Source: Actinomadura sp. J1-007 (lineage in GTDB: Bacteria > Actinomycetota > Actinomycetes > Streptosporangiales > Streptosporangiaceae). Taken from it: a stretch of DNA of 64,000 nucleotides. The notes under the pieces were generated by a model. That model was given only the letters and a program-made list of their open reading frames with translations, searched no databases and was not told the DNA's origin. Position numbers and translations under genes: made by a program. Shown here piece after piece: positions 47,453 to 55,682 of this stretch; positions within the stretch are counted from its first letter, which is position 1; every line of letters begins with the position of its first letter. The DNA lies in the NCBI RefSeq assembly GCF_009793335.1, contig NZ_WING01000003.1:372001-436000 (forward strand), read 5' to 3'.

Positions 47453-48030
47453 GCACCCCGCAGCCCGGCCGCCCCGGCGAACCGTCAGAGCCGGCGCAGG
47501 GCCGCAGGCAGCTGCGCCCCACCGACGTCAAGCGCCTCAACCGCGACTGGCGCCGCCGCACGTGCGACCGCCTCGGCCTCCTCGTCGAATCGGTCACCCA
47601 GCCGTTCAACATGGGCTCGATCATCCGCAGCGCCGCCGTCTTCGGCGTCGAGCACCTGTGGCTCGCCGGCAACGCCACTCCCCCGACCCACCGCAACGTC
47701 AGCAAGACCGCCCTCGGCACCGAACGGCTCGTCCCCTGGGAACACGCCGGCACGCCCGCCGAGGCCGCCGCGGCGATCCGCAAGCAGGGCCTCCGCCTCG
47801 TCGCCATCGAACTCACCACCGACGCCGTTCCCCTGCACGAGGCCCCTCTCGACGGCGACGTCTGCCTCGCCGTCGGCGGCGAGGACCACGGCTGCTCCCC
47901 CGCCCTCCTCGCCGCCGCCGACGCCGTCGCCTACATCCCCCAGATCGGCCGCGTCGGCTCCCTCAACGTCGCCGTGGCCACAGCCGTAGCCCTGGCCGAA
48001 GCCCGCCGCCGCGAATGGACCACCCCCTGA
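47449..48030 (+). CDS. SpoU/TrmH-family RNA 2'-O-methyltransferase
   Basis: This 193-residue SPOUT methyltransferase has the three knot motifs: LVESVTQPFNMGSIIRSAAVFGVEHLWL (motif 1, N and R), DVCLAVGGEDHGCSP (motif 2, E) and YIPQIGRVGSLNVAVATAVALAEARRR (motif 3, with SLNV). It modifies ribose in tRNA or rRNA; the target position is not evident. Its ATG overlaps the upstream methyltransferase stop, so the two RNA-modifying enzymes are co-translated. Confidence 0.92.
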   Translation: MSTPQPGRPGEPSEPAQGRRQLRPTDVKRLNRDWRRRTCDRLGLLVESVTQPFNMGSIIRSAAVFGVEHLWLAGNATPPTHRNVSKTALGTERLVPWEHAGTPAEAAAAIRKQGLRLVAIELTTDAVPLHEAPLDGDVCLAVGGEDHGCSPALLAAADAVAYIPQIGRVGSLNVAVATAVALAEARRREWTTP

Positions 48031-48055
48031 CCACCGCCTAGCCCACACAACGGCC

Positions 48056-48168
48056 TCAGCACTCAGGCAACGCCAACATGACGGCGCCGACGCGGGCGCC
48101 GAACCGGCTCAGCATGCAGCAGCGGTCGGCGAGTCTCGCGAGCTCGGCCACGAGTTCAGGCGGGCCGT
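48056..48168 (-). pseudogene. Fragment resembling the end of an OsmC-like protein
   Basis: A short minus-strand frame reads MTVDGPPELVAELARLADRC then a Cys/Leu/Ser-containing end, resembling the last helix and Cys of OsmC/Ohr-type proteins. No upstream two-thirds can be found. It is either a remnant or chance similarity. Confidence 0.3.
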
Positions 48169-48219
48169 CCACCGTCATGTCGGCGTCCAGAAGCCCGAAA
48201 TAGTACGGCCGGCATCAGC

Positions 48220-48344
48220 GCGGGTCGGCAGCGCACTGGACCGAGTTCCACCGCGGCGGCCGCTTCCTCGCGCTGGAGGTGCCCGACCTGCTGGCGGACG
48301 ATCTGCGCGAATTCCTGCGGGAGTTCCTGCGCGCGTATCGATGA
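48220..48344 (+). pseudogene. C-terminal remnant of an epoxide-hydrolase-like enzyme
   Basis: The plus strand reads HWTEFHRGGRFLALEVPDLL followed by ADDLREFLREFLRAYR and a stop at 48342-48344. This is the conserved end of actinobacterial epoxide hydrolases (catalytic His in a GGHFAALE-type motif, here GGRFLALE with the His replaced by Arg). No N-terminal domain remains, so it is a truncated relic. Confidence 0.55.
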
Positions 48345-48396
48345 CCGCGAGCCGCGGCCGGTGACGCCCGGAGCGACTACGACGCCAGGGCCGGCG

Positions 48397-48618
48397 TCAC
48401 GCGTGCTTGTGCTGCTCCATGAGGGCCGCGAACTCCTCCAGGGACACCTTGCCGTCGTGGTTCTGGTCCGCGGCGACCACGACCTCGACGGCGCGGGTGT
48501 CGCTGATCTCCTGGCCGAGCGCGCGCATCAGGCCCTTCAGCTCGGACGTCGAGACGTAGCCGTCCCCGTCGGTGTCGACCATCTCGAAGGTCGCCTTGTA
48601 CTCGTTCACGTCGGCCAC
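48397..48618 (-). CDS. Small EF-hand calcium-binding protein
   Basis: This 73-residue protein consists of two EF-hands. The loops DTDGDGYVSTSE and DQNHDGKVSLEE have all the usual calcium ligands (D1, D3, D5, and E12). It resembles the Streptomyces CabC/calerythrin-like calcium buffers that affect aerial growth and spore germination. The GTG at 48618 follows GAGGTGG. It is divergent from the GDPD gene. Confidence 0.88.
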   Translation of the reverse strand: MADVNEYKATFEMVDTDGDGYVSTSELKGLMRALGQEISDTRAVEVVVAADQNHDGKVSLEEFAALMEQHKHA

Positions 48619-48735
48619 GGGAGCCACCTCTCGTCGTTGATGAGTGCGAGGACGATAGCACTCGGCCGACCGCCTTGACATTGTAAGGTTGCCCCTGGAT
48701 CGCGGGAGGCGCGGTGGCCCGCCATAATCGGGTGA

Positions 48736-49537
48736 GTGCCGCGCTCGTACGAATTCCTCGACCATCCGGGACCGATCCCGTTCGCCCACCGGGGCGGCGC
48801 GGGAGGCCGTCCCGAGAACTCCATGGCCGCGTTCCAGCGCGCCCGCGAGCTCGGCTACCGCTACCTGGAGACCGACGCCCACGCCACCGCCGACGGCGTC
48901 GTCGTGGCGTTCCACGACCGCACCCTCGACCGCGTCACCGACCGCACCGGCGCCATCGCCCGCCTCCCCTACGCCGAGGTCGCCAAGGCCCGCATCGGCG
49001 GTCTGGAGCCCATCCCCGCCTGGAGGACATCCTCGGCGCCTGGCCCGACGCACGCGTCAACATCGACATCAAGGACGCCCCCGTCATCGGCCCCCTGGCC
49101 GCGGCCCTGCACCGCACCAACGCCTGGAACCGGGTCTGCATCACCTCGTTCTCGACCCGGCGGCTGGCCCAGATGCGCGCACGGCTCCCGCTGTTCACCG
49201 ACCAGGACGTGTGCACGGCCCTCGGCCCCGCGGCGTGATGGCGCTGCGCGCGAGGTCGTACGGCGGGCCGACGGCGAAGCTCGTGCGCCTCGCCGCCACC
49301 GGCGTCGCCTGCGCCCAGGTCCCCTACGGCCTCGGGCCCGTCCCGTTCGTCACCGAGTCGTTCATCGCGCACGCGCACGAGCTGGGCCTCAAGGTGCACG
49401 CCTGGACGGTCAACGAGCCCGGCCCGATGGACCGGCTCCTCGACCTCGGCATCGACGGCATCATGACCGACGAGCTGGTCACCCTCCGCCACGTCATGGC
49501 CGCCCGCGACCTCTGGCCCCAGCCCACCGCGTCCTGA
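48736..49537 (+). CDS. Glycerophosphodiester phosphodiesterase (apparent frameshifts)
   Basis: GDPDs release glycerol-3-phosphate from deacylated phospholipids. The catalytic parts are FAHRGGAGGRPENSMAAFQRA (HRG and EN), YLETDAHATADGVVVAFHD (the ExD and H) and DRTLDRVTDRTG. Two frame changes are needed, near 49015 (joining GLEPIPA to LEDILGAWPDARVNIDIKD) and near 49232 (joining TALGP to MALRARSYGGPTAKL), after which VKAHAWTVN-like LKVHAWTVNEPGPMDRLLDLGIDGIMTDEL completes the barrel. The GTG at 48736 lies eight bases after a CATAAT -10, so the mRNA is probably leaderless. Confidence 0.85.
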
Positions 49538-49620
49538 ACGGCCCCTCCCCCGCCAACATCGCGGACGCCCGCCGGGCATGGATCACCGGAGCCCGGGAAC
49601 GGCTCCCATGGACGTTCGCG

Positions 49621-49923
49621 TCAGCGGCCGAAGCCGGGCGGGCGCTGCGGGCCGGACGGGCCCGGAGGGCGGTAGTGGGCCGCGATGCGCAGCGGGGAGC
49701 TCTCCGGCGGCTGCCGCGTCCCGTCGTCGACCGCGGGCGCCGAGGCCGACCTGAGGTCGATCCGCGCCGCCCGCACCTGGCGGAGCAGTTCCAGGTCGTC
49801 GGCCGTGACGAGCGCCGCCACCGGCTTGCCATGGCGGGTGAGCACGACCTCCTCACCGCCATAGATGACCCGGTTGAGCAGCTCGGCGAAGATCTTCCGG
49901 GCCTTGGTCACCGCGATTTCCAC
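49621..49923 (-). CDS. Phd/YefM-family antitoxin, apparently orphan
   Basis: The first ~55 residues are a Phd/YefM fold (MEIAVTKARKIFAELLNRV then GGEEVVLTRHGKPVAALVTADDLELL). The C-terminal ~45 residues are Pro/Arg/Ser-rich, where such antitoxins usually hold a toxin-binding helix. No RelE, Doc or other toxin is encoded next to it, although 49538-49620 is too short to hide one. It starts with GTG at 49923; a TATAGG -10 only eight bases upstream suggests a leaderless transcript. Confidence 0.75.
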   Translation of the reverse strand: MEIAVTKARKIFAELLNRVIYGGEEVVLTRHGKPVAALVTADDLELLRQVRAARIDLRSASAPAVDDGTRQPPESSPLRIAAHYRPPGPSGPQRPPGFGR

Positions 49924-50014
49924 ACGTTCATCCTATAGCGAACGCCGCCCCCGCCCCCTCGCCGCGGCAAGCACTCAAAATGTACGCTCTACCTATTCTG
50001 ACCAAGGAGGGTTC

Positions 50015-50659
50015 ATGCGGGAAGAGCCAAGGCCCGAGTTCGGGCGGTTCCAGCCGGAGACGTACGTGGGCAGGTCGACGGCCCGGGTGGCGGAGGCCCC
50101 GGTGCTGGCGCAGGCGCAGCTCTACGAACGGCTCCTGGCGCAGCGGATCGTGTTCCTCGGCCAGGAGATCGACGACGAGGTCGCCAACCGGGTCAACGGG
50201 CAGCTCCTGCTGCTGGCCGCGCAGGACGCCCGCCGGGACATCACGATCTACATCAACTCGCCCGGGGGCGTCGTGGACGCCGGAATGGCGATCTACGACA
50301 TGATGCAGTTCGTCCCGAACGACATCTCGACCGTCGCGATGGGCATGGCCGCGTCCATGGGGCAGACGCTGCTGTGCGCGGGCACCGCGGGCAAGCGGTA
50401 CGCGCTCCGGCACGCCCGGGTGATGATGCACCAGCCGCACGGCGGCATCGGCGGCACCGCGTCCGACATCAAGATCCAGGCCGAGCAGTCGCTCTACCTC
50501 AAGCGGACCCTGGCCGAGCGGACCGCGTTCCACACCGGCCAGCCGATCGAGAAGATCGAGGCCGACGGCGACCGGGACCGCTGGTTCACCGCCGAGCAGG
50601 CCCGCGAGTACGGCTTCGTCGACCACGTGGTCGAGAGCACCGACCGGGTGGGGTCGTGA
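50015..50659 (+). CDS. clpP: ATP-dependent Clp protease proteolytic subunit, first of a pair
   Basis: This 214-residue ClpP has the catalytic Ser in GMAASMGQTLL, His in MMHQPHGG and Asp in DRDRWF. INSPGGVVDAGMAIYDMMQF and the HGGIGGTASDI handle are well conserved. It lacks a long propeptide. The ATG at 50015 follows AAGGAGG. The second clpP overlaps its stop, so the two subunits form a hetero-oligomer. The main ClpP1P2 locus is normally next to clpX and tig; neither is here, so this is more like the second pair (ClpP3P4 of Streptomyces). Confidence 0.93.
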   Translation: MREEPRPEFGRFQPETYVGRSTARVAEAPVLAQAQLYERLLAQRIVFLGQEIDDEVANRVNGQLLLLAAQDARRDITIYINSPGGVVDAGMAIYDMMQFVPNDISTVAMGMAASMGQTLLCAGTAGKRYALRHARVMMHQPHGGIGGTASDIKIQAEQSLYLKRTLAERTAFHTGQPIEKIEADGDRDRWFTAEQAREYGFVDHVVESTDRVGS

Positions 50660-51255
50660 TGGCCGAGGCCCGCTACGTGCTCCCGTCGTTCGTGGAGCGG
50701 ACCTCGTACGGGGTCAAGGAGAGCTCGCCCTACAACAAGCTGTTCGAGGAACGCATCATCTGGCTCGGCACGCCCGTCGACGACACCAGCGCCAACGACG
50801 TCACCGCCCAGATGCTGGCCCTGGAGGGCATGGACCCCGACCGGCCGATCTCCCTGTACATCAACTCGCCCGGCGGGTCGCTGACCTCCATGATGGCGAT
50901 CGCCGACACCATGCTCTACATCAAGCCGGAGGTCGAGACCACGTGCGTCGGGCAGGCCGGATCGGCGGCGGCGATCCTGCTGGCCGTCGGCACGCGGGGC
51001 CGGCGCGGGGCCCTCGCCAACGCCCGGATCCTGCTGCACGAACCGGCGATCGACGTCTCCCGGGGCCAGTCCAGCGACCTGGAGATCCAGGCCCGGGAGG
51101 TGCTGCGGCTGCGGGACCAGATGGAGGCGATGCTCGCCGAGGCGACGGGCCGCGACCAGGACACCGTGCGCCGGGACCTCGACCGCGAACGCTACTTCAC
51201 GGCGGAGGAGGCCAAGGACTACGGGCTGATCGACGCGGTCCTCACCACCCGCTGA
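50659..51255 (+). CDS. clpP: ATP-dependent Clp protease proteolytic subunit, second of the pair
   Basis: This 198-residue ClpP has PSFVERTSYGVKESSPYNKLFEERIIWLG, YINSPGGSLTSMMAIADTMLYI, the catalytic Ser region GQAGSAAAILLA, His in LLHEPAID and Asp near DRERYFTAEEAKDYGLID. The usual GQAASAAA is GQAGSAAA here. The handle GRGQ-type motif is SRGQSSDLEIQA. The ATG (50659) or a GTG three bases earlier overlaps the upstream stop. It probably forms the ClpX/ClpC-docking or partner ring with the first subunit. Confidence 0.92.
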   Translation: MAEARYVLPSFVERTSYGVKESSPYNKLFEERIIWLGTPVDDTSANDVTAQMLALEGMDPDRPISLYINSPGGSLTSMMAIADTMLYIKPEVETTCVGQAGSAAAILLAVGTRGRRGALANARILLHEPAIDVSRGQSSDLEIQAREVLRLRDQMEAMLAEATGRDQDTVRRDLDRERYFTAEEAKDYGLIDAVLTTR

Positions 51256-51340
51256 GAACCCCGCCGGGAACGGCGGGCGCGGGTTTCCCGCCGGTGGCGC
51301 GTGCGGGCCGCAAAGAGCAGGGTTGGATCGGGCCGGGGAC

Positions 51341-51367
51341 GGGAATCTTGTGACGGTCAACAGCGTT
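51341..51367 (+). promoter_or_regulatory. SigR-type promoter of rbpA
   Basis: GGGAAT (51341-51346), an 18-base spacer and GTT (51365-51367) match the sigma-R (SigR/SigH) consensus exactly. rbpA of Streptomyces is known to be induced by thiol-oxidative stress through SigR. The site is 40 bases before the start codon. Confidence 0.8.
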
Positions 51368-51408
51368 GGTCAGGACGAGAACGCAAGCCGTCTGGGAGGC
51401 ACGTGACG

Positions 51409-51753
51409 ATGGCCGAGCGCGCACTTCGCGGCACCCGACTCGGAGCGACGAGCTACGAGAACGATCGCAACACCGATCTGGCCCCTCGGCAAGAGGTGGA
51501 CTATACCTGCACGAAGGGCCACCGGTTCACCGTGACGCTCGCGGCTGAGGCCGAGGTGCCGATGACCTGGGAATGCCGCAGCTGCGGCGCCACGGCCCTG
51601 CGGGTCGACGGCGAACTTCCCCAAGCCAAGAAGGGGAAGCCGCCGCGTACCCACTGGGACATGCTCATGGAGCGCCGGACGCTCGAGGACCTCGAAGAGG
51701 TCCTCGCCGAGCGCCTGGCGATCCTGCGGGCTGGCCGCAGGAAGACCGCATGA
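51409..51753 (+). CDS. rbpA: RNA polymerase-binding protein RbpA
   Basis: RbpA binds RNA polymerase holoenzyme with group 1/2 sigma factors and stabilises open complexes. The 114-residue product has the N-terminal tail ALRGTRLGATSYENDRNTD, the core with a zinc site built from CTKGHRF and CRSCGA, the basic linker KKGKPPRTHWDML and the sigma-interaction domain ERRTLEDLEEVLAERLAILR. The ATG at 51409 is nine bases after GGGAGG; a GTG six bases earlier is possible. A SigR promoter lies upstream and two hairpins follow. Confidence 0.96.
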   Translation: MAERALRGTRLGATSYENDRNTDLAPRQEVDYTCTKGHRFTVTLAAEAEVPMTWECRSCGATALRVDGELPQAKKGKPPRTHWDMLMERRTLEDLEEVLAERLAILRAGRRKTA

Positions 51754-51775
51754 TCGACTGAGGGCTTTTGGGGGA

Positions 51776-51807
51776 CGGGCCCGTACCGCCACGGCGGTGC
51801 GGGCCCG
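51776..51807 (+). terminator. Terminator after rbpA
   Basis: Arms CGGGCCCGTACCGCC (51776-51790) and GGCGGTGCGGGCCCG (51793-51807) pair at 14 of 15 positions, 22 bases after the rbpA stop and just after a TTTT tract. Confidence 0.7.
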
Positions 51808-51835
51808 TTCGTACGCCCACGCCCGTCTCAGCCCC

Positions 51836-51872
51836 GGCCACCCCCGTCCCGGACTGCGGGGCGGGGGTGGCC
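51836..51872 (-). terminator. Terminator after fxsA
   Basis: Perfect 11-base arms GGCCACCCCCG (51836-51846) and its complement (51862-51872) enclose a 15-base loop, 11 bases from the end of the convergent fxsA gene. Confidence 0.65.
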
Positions 51873-51883
51873 GATGGCGGTGG

Positions 51884-52405
51884 TCAGGGGTTCTTGGGCG
51901 GGTCCTCGTCGACGACCTCGCCGCGGACGACCGGGCCCTTGGGGACGCCGACGCCCGCGGAGCCCTCATCGCGTCCCTGCGGCCCGAACGGGCCGAGGCC
52001 GGGCGGGAACATCGGGCCGACGCCGCGGGCCTCCGCCTGCCGGACTCGGCGCGCGGCCCAGCGGGACATCAGCGACCGTACGAGCGGCCGGGTGAACGGC
52101 AGCACGAACACCAGGCCGACGACGTCGGTGATCAGGCCGGGGACGACGATGAGGACGCCTCCCGACAGCACGAGCGCGGCGTCCGCGATCTCCTTCTCGG
52201 GCATGACGCCGCGTTGCAGGGTCTCCTGCAACGCGCGCCAGGCGCGGCGGCCCTCGCGGCGGACGATCCAGACGCCGAGCAGGGTCTCGGCGAGCAGGAG
52301 CAGCACCGTCCACCAGCCGCCGATCACCTGCCCGAGCTGGACGAGCAGGTAGATCTCCAGGACCGGCGTCAGCAGGAACGCCAGGACCATAACGAGCGGC
52401 AGCAT
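51884..52405 (-). CDS. fxsA: FxsA-family membrane protein
   Basis: This 173-residue protein of the FxsA/YtzA family has helices LPLVMVLAFLLTPVLEIYLLVQLGQVIGGWWTVLLLLAETLLGVWIVRREG and ADAALVLSGGVLIVVPGLITDVVGLVFVLPFTRPLVR. The PVLEIYLLVQLG and GLITDVVG motifs are diagnostic. In E. coli it relieves phage T7 exclusion when overproduced; the role in actinobacteria is unknown. I chose the ATG at 52405, which starts the first helix after a two-residue lead, over one 42 bases upstream. Confidence 0.88.
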   Translation of the reverse strand: MLPLVMVLAFLLTPVLEIYLLVQLGQVIGGWWTVLLLLAETLLGVWIVRREGRRAWRALQETLQRGVMPEKEIADAALVLSGGVLIVVPGLITDVVGLVFVLPFTRPLVRSLMSRWAARRVRQAEARGVGPMFPPGLGPFGPQGRDEGSAGVGVPKGPVVRGEVVDEDPPKNP

Positions 52406-52532
52406 GGCTCCATCTTCGCGTAGCGGTGTGACCTCTGCCTTTCTCAACGCCCCCGGCGCCCCGAACGTTTCCCCGGCGGCGGCGCGGGCGGGCCGTTCCG
52501 CCCAGGGCGCAGAGCCCGCCGGGGAGCGCCGG

Positions 52533-53279
52533 TCAGCGGCGTGCGCGGAGGCGGTCCAGCCGGTCGTTGACGCCCCACTCGGTGACCCGCCACATGGACT
52601 CGGCGACGACGTCGCGGCTCATCTTGCTGACGCCGTGGGCGCGGTCGACGAAGGTGATCGGGACCTCCACGACCCGCAGGCCCTCGCGCAGGGCGCGCAG
52701 GGCGAGGTCGATCTGGAAGCAGTAGCCGCGGGAGTTGACGCCGTCGAGGCCGATCTTGTCGAGGGTGGCGGCGCGGAAGGCGCGGTAGCCGCCGGTGGCG
52801 TCGTGGATGGGGATGCCGAGGATGAGGCGGGCGTAGGTGTTGGCGCCGCGGGAGAGGGCCTCGCGCCGCTTCGGCCAGTTGCGGACCCGGCCGCCGGGCA
52901 CCCAGCGGGCCCCGATGACGAGGTCGGCGTCCTCCAGGGCCGACAGCAGCCGCGGCAGCTCCTCGGGCTGGTGCGAGCCGTCGGCGTCCATCTCGACCAT
53001 GACGTCGTAGCCGTGCTCGGCGGCCCAGCGGAAACCGGCGATGTAGGCGGTGCCGAGGCCGCTCTTGCCGGTGCGGTGCAGCACCTTGACGCGCTCGTCC
53101 GCCTCCGCCAGGGCGTCGGCGAGGTCGCCGGTGCCGTCGGGGCTGTTGTCGTCGACGACCAGCACGTCCACCGACGGGGTGGCCTCGCGCACTCGGCGGG
53201 TGATGTCCTCGATGTTCTCCCGCTCGTTGTACGTCGGGATGATCACGAGCACCCGGCCGAGGTCGGCTGGGATCTCCAT
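52533..53279 (-). CDS. Polyprenol-phosphate mannosyltransferase, Ppm1 catalytic domain
   Basis: This 248-residue GT2 enzyme makes polyprenyl-phosphate-mannose from GDP-mannose, the donor for protein O-mannosylation and lipoglycans. It has VLVIIPTYNERENIEDI, VVDDNSPDGTGDLAD, the metal site VEMDADGSHQPEELP, GARWVPGG and the DATGGYRAFRAATL segment. In mycobacteria it is fused to an Lnt domain as Ppm1; here lnt is the separate gene immediately upstream, ending 6 bases before this start. The ATG at 53279 is favoured; an in-frame ATG at 53321 would overlap lnt. Confidence 0.92.
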   Translation of the reverse strand: MEIPADLGRVLVIIPTYNERENIEDITRRVREATPSVDVLVVDDNSPDGTGDLADALAEADERVKVLHRTGKSGLGTAYIAGFRWAAEHGYDVMVEMDADGSHQPEELPRLLSALEDADLVIGARWVPGGRVRNWPKRREALSRGANTYARLILGIPIHDATGGYRAFRAATLDKIGLDGVNSRGYCFQIDLALRALREGLRVVEVPITFVDRAHGVSKMSRDVVAESMWRVTEWGVNDRLDRLRARR

Positions 53280-53284
53280 CGGTG

Positions 53285-54979
53285 TCAGTTCCCCTCGTTC
53301 TGCTTCCTGCGTGCTGACCATGCGGCCGCACCGGCCGCCCCCAGCGCCAGCGCGGCGAGCGTCCACTCCGGGAGGGCGCCCAACCGGTCGGACAGCGTAC
53401 GCGATGTGCGGGCGGGGACGCGCGCGACCTGGATGTCGGGCACGAACTCCCGCGACCGCGCGACCATCCGCCCGTCCGGGGCGACGATCGCGCTGATGCC
53501 GCTGGTCGCCGCCACCAAGATCGTACGGCCATGTTCCACGGCGCGCAGCCGGGACATGGCGATCTGCTGCGGCGGCAGGCTCGTCCGGCCGTAGGTGGCG
53601 TTGTTGGTCTGGACGACCAGGACCTGCCCGCCCGCGACGTCGCGGACCTCCTCGTCGTAGGCCACCTCGAAGCAGATGACGTCGCCGATCGTGATCGGAC
53701 CGAGACCCATGACGCCGCTGCGGGTGCCCTTGGCGAAGTCGCGCGGAACGCGCTCGAACCGGGTGATCAGCTTGGTGAGGATGTCGCGGAACGGGATGTA
53801 CTCGCCGAACGGCACCGGGTGGCGCTTGACGTAGTAGTCGCCGGGGCCGGTGCGCGGGTCCCAGACGATGCCGCGGTTCTCGACCTTCTCGCCGTCGGGG
53901 GTGTCGGTGAGGGCGCCGACGAGGACGGGGACCCCGATGTCCTTGACCGCCCCGTCGATGCGGCCGTACGCCTCGGGGTCGCTGTAGGGGTCGACGTCGC
54001 TGGCGTTCTCGGGCCAGACGACGAGCTCGGGCTTGGCGAGCTTCCCGGCGCGGACCCGCTGGGCCAGCTCGTGGGTGCGGGCGACGTGGTTGTTGAGGAC
54101 GGCCTCGCGCTGGCCCTGGAAGTCGAGGCCGAGGCGCGGGACGTTGCCCTGGACGACCGCGACCGTGACGGGCCTGCCGTCGGTCGGCGTGGGGAGCGCC
54201 AGTCCCCCGCCGATGATCGCCGCGATGGCGGCCGCGGCGATGGCCACGGGCTTGATCGCCTTCCTGGCGCCCTGCGGTCCGTGGGGCGTGCCTCCGTCGG
54301 CGGCCGGCGTGGGCGCGTCGGTTCCGGTGGCGGGCGCGGCGGGGCGGGGGCGGGCGCGCCAGACGGCGAGCGCGCCGTACGCGGCGAGCGCCGCGACCAG
54401 GGCGGTGAGGAAGGTGACGAACGGGGCGCCGCCGAGCGAGGCGTACGGCGTGAGCGGGGTGGCGGTCTGGCTGAACGCGAGCCGCGCCCAGGGGAACCCG
54501 CCGAACGGCACCCGGCCGCGCAGGTACTCCTCCGCGACCCAGAGCGCGGCGGTCCAGACGGGCCAGCCGGGGAGCCGGGCGACCAGGGCGACGCCGGCGC
54601 CGAGGGGGACGAAGTAGAGGGCCTGGACGAGGCTGAGCAGGATCCAGCCGTCCGGGCCGATCTTGACGATGCCGTCGAGGACGGGGATGAAGAACGCGGC
54701 GCCGGACACGAAGCCGAGCCACGCGCCGGTGCGGGCGCCCAGGCCGCGCAGCGCGAGGGTGAGCGCGGCGACGCCGAGCGGCGCGAGCGGGGTCAGGTCG
54801 GCGGGCGGGAACGCCAGCCACATGACGAGGCCGGCGGCGAGGGCGGTCAGGGTGCGGGGCCATCCGGCGCGGCCTCCGGCCCTCAGCCAGGCGGCGGCGC
54901 GGACCGTTCGCGGCGGGCGGGCGCGGCCGTCCGCCGGCTCGGCGGCCGGCGGCCGTTCCGGGAGCGTCTCCTGCGCCAA
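53285..54979 (-). CDS. lnt: Apolipoprotein N-acyltransferase
   Basis: Lnt N-acylates the modified Cys of lipoproteins. The 564-residue product has six to eight N-terminal helices (ALAAGLVMWLAFPPADLTPLAPLGVAALTLAL onward) and a C-terminal nitrilase domain with the catalytic triad Glu in VVWPENASDVD, Lys in YYVKRHPVPFGEYIPFR and Cys in DVICFEVAYDE. A Pro/Ala/Thr-rich loop lies between the membrane part and the nitrilase domain. A TTG at 54979 after GAGGTGGCGAG is the best start; the ATG at 55108 would add Arg-rich sequence. The next gene encodes the Ppm1 enzyme, so both act on envelope lipids and lipoproteins. Confidence 0.92.
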   Translation of the reverse strand: MAQETLPERPPAAEPADGRARPPRTVRAAAWLRAGGRAGWPRTLTALAAGLVMWLAFPPADLTPLAPLGVAALTLALRGLGARTGAWLGFVSGAAFFIPVLDGIVKIGPDGWILLSLVQALYFVPLGAGVALVARLPGWPVWTAALWVAEEYLRGRVPFGGFPWARLAFSQTATPLTPYASLGGAPFVTFLTALVAALAAYGALAVWRARPRPAAPATGTDAPTPAADGGTPHGPQGARKAIKPVAIAAAAIAAIIGGGLALPTPTDGRPVTVAVVQGNVPRLGLDFQGQREAVLNNHVARTHELAQRVRAGKLAKPELVVWPENASDVDPYSDPEAYGRIDGAVKDIGVPVLVGALTDTPDGEKVENRGIVWDPRTGPGDYYVKRHPVPFGEYIPFRDILTKLITRFERVPRDFAKGTRSGVMGLGPITIGDVICFEVAYDEEVRDVAGGQVLVVQTNNATYGRTSLPPQQIAMSRLRAVEHGRTILVAATSGISAIVAPDGRMVARSREFVPDIQVARVPARTSRTLSDRLGALPEWTLAALALGAAGAAAWSARRKQNEGN

Positions 54980-55016
54980 CTCGCCACCTCGTTCGTTCGG
55001 GCCACTGGCGGGAACG

Positions 55017-55118
55017 CTACCGGCCCGGGCCCTCCGGAGCGACCATTCGATGATCGCCGGCGGCCGCGCCCCCGTAGGCCGGGACCGACCGCGACTGACC
55101 TGGCCCATTGTCGTTCAT
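55017..55118 (-). CDS. Possible 33-residue peptide upstream of lnt
   Basis: An ATG at 55118 with GGAG five bases upstream opens a 33-codon frame (starts MNDNGPGQSRSVPAYG) that stops 37 bases before lnt. Third-position GC is moderately high. It could be a leader peptide or chance. Confidence 0.25.
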   Translation of the reverse strand: MNDNGPGQSRSVPAYGGAAAGDHRMVAPEGPGR

Positions 55119-55496
55119 TCGCTCCGCCTGTGAACGGGAGGGCGGGCCAGGTGCACGAGGAAGGGAGGGCCATCGGCTCGGCGGCGCCCCCGGAGCGGCG
55201 TGGAGCGGCGTGGAAGCGGTGGCCTGGAAGGCGCGGAAGAGGGCCCGTGACATCCGTCGGGCCGGAGTCGTCCCACAGGCGGTGAGAACAGTGCTCCGTT
55301 TTCTACTGGATGTCCGGGCCCTTCCCGGGTCCAACCCCCCGCGCGATCGGGCGGCTCCGCTCCGACGCGGCGGCCGGTCGCCGCACTGGCTCGGACGGGG
55401 AATCCGGTGGAAATCCCGCTCTCGCCCCCGTCGCGGCGCGGTGTCCGGTGGCGCCTGGAGCGGCCGATCGGTGAGTCCCGTGCTGGACTGCAAGCA

Positions 55497-55524
55497 AAAC
55501 TACCGACTTCCACGTCCTTGTCAA
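55497..55524 (-). promoter_or_regulatory. Strong vegetative promoter about 510 bases upstream of lnt
   Basis: On the minus strand, TTGACA (55524-55519) and TAGTTT (55502-55497) are separated by 16 bases. Transcription would run toward lnt. The gap 54980-55682 between lnt and kal has no credible protein gene other than the 33-residue frame noted above, so the transcript would have a leader of about 500 bases or contain a separate RNA. Confidence 0.6.
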
Positions 55525-55682
55525 CCGCCGCATGCCCTGCGGCGACTCCCTGTTTCACCAGGTCGGAGCCATGATCGAGCCTTCTCCGGAAATCCCCGGC
55601 GGCACACCGGCAACAGCCGTCCCGCGCGTTCGCGCACGCCCGCGCGGCGAACGCGCGCACGCGCCGGGGCGTCCGGCGGGGC

